The notes under the pieces: model-generated | What the model was told of the DNA's origin: nothing | The model's database searches: none | The model's input: the letters and a program-made list of their open reading frames with translations, nothing else | Origin: CAYZEZ01 sp964477295 | GTDB taxonomy: Bacteria > Bacteroidota > Bacteroidia > Bacteroidales > SM23-62 | Reading direction: 5' to 3' | Assembly: GCA_964477295.1 (NCBI GenBank) | Contig: CAYZEZ010000241.1 | Location: forward strand, 1-7,395 | Length of the DNA stretch: 7,395 bases | Program-made: the position numbers and the translations under genes | Part shown: positions 1-6,405 of the stretch, piece by piece | How the letters are laid out: every line of letters starts with the position of its first letter | How positions within the stretch are numbered: position 1 is the stretch's first letter

Positions 1-90
1 CACCCGGGTGTCATTAAGTGTTAATTTTAATTAACACTGAAACTTGATATAATTATTAATCTCAATACTAACTTCACTAAACTATCCGAT
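1..90 (+). promoter_or_regulatory. AT-rich leader and probable promoter region of the PUL operon
   Basis: This is the only non-coding stretch that can hold the operon promoter, because it lies directly before the first gene and the later gaps are 31 bases or shorter. It contains a GC-rich 10-base palindrome at 1-10, a longer AT-rich inverted repeat at 17-38, and then AT-rich sequence up to the ATG at 91. A weak match to the Bacteroidota promoter pattern (TTG upstream, TAnnTTTG near -7) is TTG at 44-46 with TAACTTCA at 69-76. The 22-base spacing is slightly long and the last two bases of the -7 element do not match. If it were used, the untranslated leader would be only a few bases. A TATAAT string at 48-53 resembles the sigma-70 box of other phyla, which is not the usual Bacteroidota element. 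No Shine-Dalgarno site precedes the start codon, as is normal in this phylum. The role is inferred from position, and the exact promoter is uncertain. Confidence 0.45.
17..38. repeat. Perfect 9-bp inverted repeat, candidate operator
   Basis: The arms AGTGTTAAT (17-25) and ATTAACACT (30-38) are exact reverse complements separated by TTTA (26-29). As RNA it could form a hairpin, but no T-tract follows on either strand, so a classical intrinsic terminator is unlikely. Its place about 50-75 bases before the first start codon of a SusC/SusD operon fits a binding site for a dimeric regulator. PULs of this type are commonly controlled by hybrid two-component systems, AraC-type or LacI/GntR-type proteins. 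Which of these acts here cannot be told, because no regulator gene is in the window. The symmetry is directly seen; the operator role is inferred. Confidence 0.5.
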
Positions 91-3000
91 ATGAAAAACA
101 AAATTTTGGTTTTTCTTCGAATTCTCTGTGTTTTATTCCTGCTTGGACTGTCCTCAGCTTTGCTGGCTCAGCCCTTGACTGTTCAGGGAAGGATCACAGA
201 TGCTGCCTCTGAAGAACCAATTCCCGGGGTAAACATTGTTATCCAGGGAACCACAATAGGGACGGTGACCAATCTTTCCGGAGAATTTACAATTGATGTG
301 GAAAGTCCGGATGATGTCCTTGATATCTCTTTTGTAGGTTATGTCACCCAGTCAATTCCTCTCAATGGCCGGACCTCTCTTGATGTAGCCTTGGTGGAAG
401 ATATCATTTCGCTTGAGGAGCTTGTGGTGATCGGTTATGGCACCCAGCGAAAAAGCGACCTGACCGGTGCGGTTTCTGTCGTAAATACCGATGACATCGG
501 GAAGGTTCACTACAATGACATATCAAAGGTTCTGCAGGGTCAGGTCAGTGGTGTATCTGTTCATTCCAGCGGTGAACCCGGCGCTAATCCGCAGATTAAG
601 ATCAGGGGGATCGGTTCATTCAGGAACAATGCCCCGCTTTATGTTATTGACGGAGTGCCCGTAGGTGGAATGAGCGATTTTACTCCTGGCGATATTGAAT
701 CCGTGCAGGTTTTGAAAGATGCTTCCTCCTGTGCCATATACGGAGCCCGTGGTGCAAATGGTGTGATTATCATTACTACTAAAAAAGGTTCGAAGGGTGA
801 TATGAAGGTTACCTATGAAGGAAGCTATGGAATACAGAATATTGTCAAGCGCATGGAGATGACAAACCGGGAACAATTCCAGGAAATGAACAATATTGCA
901 CGGTTTAACGATCTTGGTTTCTGGGCCTCTGCAAGGGCAAACGATACAGCCTCACAGTACTATATTGATTCTCTCGACACTGACTGGCAGAAGGAAGCCC
1001 TGAAAACTGCTCATATAACGGAACATAGTTTATCCTTGTCCGGAGGATCAGAGACCGCATCTTATCTAGTCTCCATGAACTATTTTGACCAGTCGGGAAC
1101 CATTGCGGGACCCGGACCCAGGTATAAAAGGTATTCCTTCAGGATCAACAGTGATTATAATCGTGGAAAATTCAAGTTTGGCGAATCTATCTATTACAGC
1201 AACTCCGATAAAATTAACCTCACCACCTCGCAATGGGGGAACACCATAGTGGACCTGGTTCTGGGAGCACCCACAATCGGGGTTTATGATAAAAGAAATC
1301 TCGGGGGATATGGCGGTGCCTCGGATTATATTCATGACCAGATCATTCCCAATATCATTGCCTTTAATAATCTATTCGAAAGCGACAGCAAAAGAAACCG
1401 GATACTGGGCGTCGCCTATGGGGAATATAAAATTATAAATGGACTCACTTACCGGCTGAATCTGAGTTTCGACCGGACCGACTGGCGTGACACCTATTTC
1501 TTCCCCAAATTTTTTGTAGGAGACCGCTACCAGAACGATATTGCATACCTGGACGACACCAGGGGGGATCATGTGATAATGCTCATGGAAAATACCCTGA
1601 ATTTTACCAGGCAATTCGGGAAACATAATTTGACCCTTCTGGCAGGTTATACAGGACAATATGGCAAATGGCAGCAAATCTCAGGACATGCTGAGGGGTA
1701 CGAAGAGCCCTATTTCAAAGTCCTGGATGCAGGTCCAAACCTTCCTAAATCGGTAACCGGCAGACAAACAGAGCATGCTATTCTTTCCTACCTGGGAAGG
1801 ATTAATTATTCATATGATGACAGGTACCTGCTGACCGCTAATTTCAGGCGTGATGGTTCTTCAAAGTTTGGACCGGCATACCGATGGGGTAATTTCCCAT
1901 CCGTTGCCGTTGGCTGGAAGATCAGCAATGAACCCTTCTTCCAATTTGATTTTATTAACACACTTAAACTGCGGGCAGGATATGGGATCATAGGAAATGA
2001 AGCCAGTGTGCCAGATTACCAGTATGCTGCCTATCTGAATCAATATACTACATATGTGATAGGCAACCAGCTGCCTCCGGCTAGTATCCAGACCCAGCTG
2101 GCAACTGAAGATATTCACTGGGAAGAAAAAACCACAATGAGCGTTGGATTAGATGCAGGATTGCTGGGTAATAGCGTGGAATTTTCTGTCGATTATTATT
2201 ATAATGAAGCAAGCGATCTGCTCCTGCAGCTTCCTCTGCCTCTTTCCAATGGATCTAATGCCAATCCTTATCAAAATGCAGCATCCATGTCCAATAAGGG
2301 ATTAGAGTTTTATGCTTCATACAGGAAAAGGACAGGTGATTTTTATTATGAAATAAATGCCAATGTTACCACCCTTAAAAATGAAGTACTGAAACTGGGC
2401 CGGCTCGATGTACCGATCAACACTTGGATGAGTAATACTGAAGTTGGAAAACCGATTGGTGAGATTTATGGTTGGGACATGGTTGGCATATTTCAGACAC
2501 AGGCCGATATCGATAGCGCAGCCGCTCAGACCGCCCGGCCCGGTGATATTCAATTCAGGGATATTGATGGCAGGGATGCCGATGGAAACCTGACGGGTGA
2601 GCCCGATGGTATCATTAACGATGACGACAGGATGTACCTGGGATCCGCACTCCCTAAAATGACAGGGGGAATAAACATTAGCCTGGCATATAAAGGAATT
2701 GATCTTTCCATATTCATGCAAGGCGCTTATGGCAATAAAATAGTTAATCGTGTTTACCAGGTTATGAACGAAATGAAATACGGTAACTACTCTTTGGAAA
2801 GCTATGAAAACTACTGGAGACTGATTGACCCGGATCAACCTGAGCTGGGAGGTACTACCAATAAATACCCGAGACCAACAGTGAACAATCCGAATAACAA
2901 TACGCGGATGTCGCAGCGGTTCCTGCAGGACGGATCCTACCTGAAAATTCAGAATGTCCAGCTGGGGTATACTTTCAATACTGCCACTATGGCCCGTATT

Positions 3001-3174
3001 CCCGGACTGGAGAACCTGAGAGTTTATGTGTCGGCTCAGAACCTGTTCACATTTACCAAATATGGGGGTTATGACCCGGATATTGGCAACGATGGATTGT
3101 TCTACAGGGGACTCGACAATGGTTCATATCCTTCCCCGAGAACTTTCCTTGCTGGTGTTAAAATTACACTTTAA
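91..3174 (+). CDS. SusC/RagA-family TonB-linked outer membrane transporter
   Basis: This is an outer membrane beta-barrel that, with its SusD partner, imports oligosaccharides using TonB energy. The 1027-residue length is typical of the family. Residues 1-26 are a Sec signal peptide ending LLA before Gln27. Residues about 30-105 form the carboxypeptidase-regulatory-like beta-sandwich (GRITDA, IPGVNIVIQGT, SFVGY). The family signature VVIGYGTQ sits at 112-119 and includes the probable TonB-contact region. The plug domain follows at about 120-235, with the motifs IKIRGIGSF, PLYVIDGVPV, VQVLKDASS and IYGARGANGVIIITT. The rest is the barrel. There is no N-terminal STN domain, so direct anti-sigma/ECF signalling through this transporter is not indicated. 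The chain ends in ITL, whereas many barrels end in an aromatic residue. An Asp-rich loop at 824-846 resembles a calcium-binding loop. The ATG at 91 places the signal peptide at the very N-terminus, so the start is well supported. The family call is secure. Arabino-oligosaccharide as substrate is inferred from the downstream enzymes. Confidence 0.96.
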   Translation: MKNKILVFLRILCVLFLLGLSSALLAQPLTVQGRITDAASEEPIPGVNIVIQGTTIGTVTNLSGEFTIDVESPDDVLDISFVGYVTQSIPLNGRTSLDVALVEDIISLEELVVIGYGTQRKSDLTGAVSVVNTDDIGKVHYNDISKVLQGQVSGVSVHSSGEPGANPQIKIRGIGSFRNNAPLYVIDGVPVGGMSDFTPGDIESVQVLKDASSCAIYGARGANGVIIITTKKGSKGDMKVTYEGSYGIQNIVKRMEMTNREQFQEMNNIARFNDLGFWASARANDTASQYYIDSLDTDWQKEALKTAHITEHSLSLSGGSETASYLVSMNYFDQSGTIAGPGPRYKRYSFRINSDYNRGKFKFGESIYYSNSDKINLTTSQWGNTIVDLVLGAPTIGVYDKRNLGGYGGASDYIHDQIIPNIIAFNNLFESDSKRNRILGVAYGEYKIINGLTYRLNLSFDRTDWRDTYFFPKFFVGDRYQNDIAYLDDTRGDHVIMLMENTLNFTRQFGKHNLTLLAGYTGQYGKWQQISGHAEGYEEPYFKVLDAGPNLPKSVTGRQTEHAILSYLGRINYSYDDRYLLTANFRRDGSSKFGPAYRWGNFPSVAVGWKISNEPFFQFDFINTLKLRAGYGIIGNEASVPDYQYAAYLNQYTTYVIGNQLPPASIQTQLATEDIHWEEKTTMSVGLDAGLLGNSVEFSVDYYYNEASDLLLQLPLPLSNGSNANPYQNAASMSNKGLEFYASYRKRTGDFYYEINANVTTLKNEVLKLGRLDVPINTWMSNTEVGKPIGEIYGWDMVGIFQTQADIDSAAAQTARPGDIQFRDIDGRDADGNLTGEPDGIINDDDRMYLGSALPKMTGGINISLAYKGIDLSIFMQGAYGNKIVNRVYQVMNEMKYGNYSLESYENYWRLIDPDQPELGGTTNKYPRPTVNNPNNNTRMSQRFLQDGSYLKIQNVQLGYTFNTATMARIPGLENLRVYVSAQNLFTFTKYGGYDPDIGNDGLFYRGLDNGSYPSPRTFLAGVKITL

Positions 3175-3205
3175 GTCCAATTTAAACCTGAAAAATTATC
3201 TAATC

Positions 3206-4771
3206 ATGAAAAAATCAATATATATTTTCAGTATGGGCCTCCTTCTGATTATTGCCTCATGCACTGAAGAATTCCTGGAGATTGAAAATCCAAACCAGCA
3301 AACCACGGGTACGTTCTGGCAAAACGATAAGGATGCCATGAAAGCCATAAACGCTACTTACCAATCACTAACCATGGATGGATTATATATGCGTTTATAT
3401 CCCTGGGTCATGGACTCCAGGGCAGATGATTGCTACAATACCAGCCCATGGTGGATCGAATGGGTTGTAATATACGTGGCTCAGCCAGATAATCCCTGCT
3501 ACTATACACCTTATTATATCGTTTTCGAAGGTGTATGGAGATCCAACCAGGTGCTCGATAATGTACCCGGCATTGACATGGACGAAGAACTAAAGACGAG
3601 GATCCTTGCCGAGGCAAAATTCCTGAGGGCACTTTATTATTACCATGGAACCATATTATTTAAAGATATTCCCCTGATCTTAAAGACTCCGTCTGCTGCG
3701 GAAGACTTTTATCCGCATCAGGCAACAGCCGAAGAAATATGGGCCCAGGTTTATGAAGATTTCAGTGATGCGATGGATGTCCTGCCTGACAAACAGGAAT
3801 ATCCCTCTTCGGATATGGGCCGGGCTACCAAAGGGGCTGCAGCCGGTTTCCTGGCAAAATCCTACATGTTTAACCACGAATGGGAGCTGGCAGAGCCTCT
3901 TCTCAAAGATATTATCGACCAGAAGTTTGGCAATTACAGTCTGGTTGCAAATTACAGGGACAATTTCACCACCGCAAATGAGAATAACTCTGAATCCCTT
4001 TTTGAGATCCAGTTCAGTAAGAGTGTTGGCGGAACAACCCTTGGCTGGACCGGTGAACCGGCATCCAGCTGGAGCAAAACATCGGGAAAGGCAAGAACAT
4101 ATGCTCCCCTAGGATTCGGCTGGGGAGACATTACTCCCACCGACTGGATATTCGAAGAATATCAGCAGGATTCAACAATTGATGGTGACCCGGACCCAAG
4201 GCTCAGGGCCAATTTCCTGTATGATTATCCCGGATCACTGGTATACGGCAAATCCTGGGCAAGTGCCGGGCTGATACAACAATCCGGTAACACACATCAC
4301 ATCCACCTCAGGAAGTACCTGAACGATGATACAGATCCAAACGAAGTTGAATGGCGTTCTGCGATTAATGAAAGGATACTTCGTTATTCAGATATCCTTC
4401 TGCTCTATGCTGAATGCCTGAATGAACTTGGCCGGACCAATGAGGCCTATGCATATATCCAGATGGTCAGGGACAGGGCCAACCTGCCTGACCTGGCTAC
4501 TAAAAAGCCCGGGATGACTCAGCAGGAAATGAGGATGCAGATATCCCATGAAAGAGCCGTTGAGCTTTGTTTCGAAGGCCAGCGCTATGTTGACCTGTTG
4601 AGATGGGGTTGGATGGATGCTACTAAAGGGCCCAATCCTATGCTTGATGAACTGATCAAACACGACCCTGAACTGGGATTATTGTATGATACGCCGGGAC
4701 GTGAATACCTTGCAATTCCTCAAAATGAACTGGATGTGAATCCGAATATGGCCCAAAACCCTTACTGGTAA
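3206..4771 (+). CDS. SusD/RagB-family surface glycan-binding lipoprotein
   Basis: This lipoprotein covers the SusC barrel and captures glycan for import. The 521-residue chain starts at the ATG at 3206. The frame stays open 60 codons further upstream inside susC, but only this start puts a lipoprotein signal at the N-terminus: a hydrophobic stretch at 5-16 and lipobox I-A-S-C with the lipidated Cys19. The acidic TEEFLE directly after the cysteine fits the export signal that sends Bacteroidota lipoproteins to the cell surface. SusD-family landmarks are EAKFLRALYYYHG (136-148), the helix RATKGAAAGFLAKSY (206-220), RYSDILLLYAE (393-403), ISHERAVELCFEGQRYVDLLRWG (446-468) and the C-terminal YLAIPQNELDVNPN...PYW (501-521). 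TPR-like helices make up much of the fold. Aromatic clusters at 82-111 and 281-316 are candidate glycan contacts. The gene begins 31 bases after the susC stop, with no Shine-Dalgarno site. The family is certain; the ligand, probably arabinan fragments, is inferred. Confidence 0.96.
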   Translation: MKKSIYIFSMGLLLIIASCTEEFLEIENPNQQTTGTFWQNDKDAMKAINATYQSLTMDGLYMRLYPWVMDSRADDCYNTSPWWIEWVVIYVAQPDNPCYYTPYYIVFEGVWRSNQVLDNVPGIDMDEELKTRILAEAKFLRALYYYHGTILFKDIPLILKTPSAAEDFYPHQATAEEIWAQVYEDFSDAMDVLPDKQEYPSSDMGRATKGAAAGFLAKSYMFNHEWELAEPLLKDIIDQKFGNYSLVANYRDNFTTANENNSESLFEIQFSKSVGGTTLGWTGEPASSWSKTSGKARTYAPLGFGWGDITPTDWIFEEYQQDSTIDGDPDPRLRANFLYDYPGSLVYGKSWASAGLIQQSGNTHHIHLRKYLNDDTDPNEVEWRSAINERILRYSDILLLYAECLNELGRTNEAYAYIQMVRDRANLPDLATKKPGMTQQEMRMQISHERAVELCFEGQRYVDLLRWGWMDATKGPNPMLDELIKHDPELGLLYDTPGREYLAIPQNELDVNPNMAQNPYW

Positions 4772-4789
4772 ATTTTAAAAATACAATCG

Positions 4790-6385
4790 ATGAACATTCA
4801 AATGAATCTTAGAACGACTATCAGCGCACTTATCTTACTGGTGTTAACGGTTACCGGTTCAGCACAGACTGCCCGTATTAAAATTGATCTGGACCGCACT
4901 ATCGGTGAGGTAGATAACAATATTTACGGGAATTTCGTGGAACACCTGGGAAGATGCGTTTACGGGGGTATCTGGGACCCCGGCTCAACCCTTTCAGACA
5001 AAAGGGGTTTCAGGACAGATGTTCTTGAAGCGGTTAAAGGACTGAAAGTTTCCATTACCAGGTATCCCGGAGGTAATTTTGTGTCTAACTACCACTGGCT
5101 TGATGGTGTCGGGCCGGCCGAAGAAAGAGTACCCCGCATGGAACTGGCCTGGGCCCGGTTGGAAACCAATGAATTCGGGACCAATGAATTCATGGAGTTT
5201 GCCCGTGAAGTAGGAACCGAACCCTATTTCGCAGTGAACATGGGTACGGGAACCATCGAAGAAGCACAGCGCTGGGTGGAATACTGCAATGTAAAAGAAG
5301 GCCCCTATTATGCCGAGCTGCGAAAAAAACATGGTTACACTGAACCATATAATATAAAATACTGGAGCCTCGGTAACGAGATGGATGGATTCTGGCAGAT
5401 GGGGCACCTGAATGCCGAAGACTATTGTAAAAAAGCACGTGAGGCTGCCAAACTGATGAAGCTTACCTCACCCGAAATAAAGCTGATCGCTGCAGGCTCC
5501 TCAAACTACAGGCCAAATGCCGACCCGGATGAGTGGAACAGTACTATTTTAAAGGAATTACGGGATGTAGTTGATTACATCGCCCTTCACATCTACGTGG
5601 GCAATCCTGATGATAACTACTACAATTTCATGTCAACGCCACAGGTATTGGAACAACGGACACAAATAGTCAGAGGAATGATTCTCGAAGAGATGTCAAA
5701 AGCCAACCGGAGAGGCAAAGACCCTATCTATATCGCATGGGATGAGTACAATGTCTGGTACCGTGCCCGTGTAGGAAATGATATGCGCGGGACGAGGGCA
5801 CTTGAAGAACATTACAACCTTGAAGATGCTCTCGTAATTGCTGGATTTCTGAATGCATTCATCCGTAATGCCGATATAGTAAAAATGGCGAATATGGCAC
5901 AGCTGGTTAATGTGATCGCTCCCATATTTACTAACGATGAAGGGATGTATAAACAAACCATCTATTATCCTCTCCAGTTATTTTCTAACAATGTCCACGG
6001 AACATCACTGGATGTATTTGTCGATTGCGCTACCTATGATACTGAAAGGTTTTTCATCGGACTGAGCGAGACCACAACACGGCAAACAGGGGTGCCTTAC
6101 CTGGATGTTTCTGCAACTTATCAGGATGGTGAGGTTGTAATTGCAGTTGTTAACCGGCACAAGGATAACGCCATCACTACAGATATCATATCTCAGAATG
6201 GTAAATTCGGTGAAGTATTTGAAGTATTTGAAGTCAATGGACCCGATATTAAATCCCTCAATGACTTTAACAAGACCGAGGTAAAAACTGTGAAGAAAGA
6301 TCCTGTCAGTACCAAGGACGAAATCTTTACTTACTCATTTCCAGCCCACTCCCTGACCTTGCTGAAAGGAAAAATCAAGAAATGA
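4790..6385 (+). CDS. GH51 family alpha-L-arabinofuranosidase, exported
   Basis: This is a retaining glycosidase expected to release terminal alpha-L-arabinofuranose from arabinan, arabinoxylan or their oligosaccharides (EC 3.2.1.55). The chain has 531 residues. Residues 1-25 are a Sec signal peptide ending GSA before Gln26, without a lipobox, so the protein is probably periplasmic. Many GH51 enzymes outside the Bacteroidota are cytoplasmic. The catalytic TIM barrel shows IYGNFVEHLGRCVYGGIWD (45-63), RYPGGNF (91-97), FGTNEFMEF (129-137), the acid/base Glu197 in WSLGNEMDG, HIYVG (267-271) and the nucleophile Glu319 in AWDEYNVW. The C-terminal beta-sandwich, from roughly residue 390, ends in FPAHSLTLLKG. 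Both catalytic glutamates are present, so the enzyme should be active. ATG at 4802 (Met5) is an alternative start that also keeps the signal peptide. The gene begins 18 bases after the susD stop and lies just ahead of the GH43 gene, in keeping with joint arabinan breakdown. A 9-bp tandem repeat lies at 6212-6234. Whether its natural substrate is arabinan or arabinoxylan is not decided by the sequence. Confidence 0.94.
   Translation: MNIQMNLRTTISALILLVLTVTGSAQTARIKIDLDRTIGEVDNNIYGNFVEHLGRCVYGGIWDPGSTLSDKRGFRTDVLEAVKGLKVSITRYPGGNFVSNYHWLDGVGPAEERVPRMELAWARLETNEFGTNEFMEFAREVGTEPYFAVNMGTGTIEEAQRWVEYCNVKEGPYYAELRKKHGYTEPYNIKYWSLGNEMDGFWQMGHLNAEDYCKKAREAAKLMKLTSPEIKLIAAGSSNYRPNADPDEWNSTILKELRDVVDYIALHIYVGNPDDNYYNFMSTPQVLEQRTQIVRGMILEEMSKANRRGKDPIYIAWDEYNVWYRARVGNDMRGTRALEEHYNLEDALVIAGFLNAFIRNADIVKMANMAQLVNVIAPIFTNDEGMYKQTIYYPLQLFSNNVHGTSLDVFVDCATYDTERFFIGLSETTTRQTGVPYLDVSATYQDGEVVIAVVNRHKDNAITTDIISQNGKFGEVFEVFEVNGPDIKSLNDFNKTEVKTVKKDPVSTKDEIFTYSFPAHSLTLLKGKIKK
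6212..6234 (+). repeat. In-frame 9-bp tandem repeat inside the GH51 gene
   Basis: GAAGTATTT occurs at 6212-6220 and 6221-6229, and a third partial copy GAAGT follows at 6230-6234. It is in frame and codes for Glu-Val-Phe-Glu-Val-Phe-Glu-Val (residues 475-482) in the C-terminal beta-sandwich, just before NGPDIK. The alternating pattern fits a beta-strand. The two full copies use identical codons, which suggests a small recent duplication or slippage, but convergence on a strand pattern could also explain it. Confidence 0.7.
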
Positions 6386-6405
6386 GCCAACCCTCTGCGT
6401 TATGA
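6382..6405 (+). other. Possible 7-codon minicistron bridging the GH51 and GH43 genes
   Basis: An ATG at 6382 overlaps the GH51 stop TGA as ATGA (6382-6385). It opens a short frame, MSQPSAL, whose own TGA (6403-6405) overlaps the GH43 start as ATGA (6402-6405). Ribosomes finishing GH51 could in principle restart here and be delivered onto the GH43 start, coupling the two genes without a Shine-Dalgarno site. The arrangement is directly visible. Its use is speculative, and a frame this short can easily arise by chance. Confidence 0.2.

Noticed and set aside
1..10. CACCCGGGTG palindrome as a terminator stem
   Set aside because: A perfect 10-base palindrome leaves no adequate loop beyond a 3-bp stem, and no T-tract follows. 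It also touches the window edge, so its upstream context is unseen.
2317..2838. 173-codon open frame on the minus strand inside susC
   Set aside because: It lies wholly opposite a strongly conserved SusC coding region, shows no recognisable domain, and fits a shadow of the real gene's codon pattern.
3026..3205. 60-codon upstream extension of the susD-like reading frame, overlapping the end of susC in another frame
   Set aside because: It would bury the lipoprotein signal inside the protein, and its residues resemble no SusD N-terminus. The ATG at 3206 gives a proper lipobox and a normal intergenic gap.
3753..4112. 119-codon + strand frame inside the susD-like gene
   Set aside because: It is a second frame across conserved SusD helices, with no recognisable motif and no independent leader.
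4773..4780. TTTTAAAA palindrome between the susD-like and GH51 genes
   Set aside because: It is too short and too AT-rich to form a stable hairpin, and is best read as the usual AT-rich leader before a start codon in this phylum.
5165..5191. 12-base direct repeat ACCAATGAATTC at 5165-5176 and 5180-5191
   Set aside because: It encodes TNEF-G-TNEF within a conserved GH51 motif ahead of MEF, so protein constraint explains it better than a mobile or regulatory repeat.
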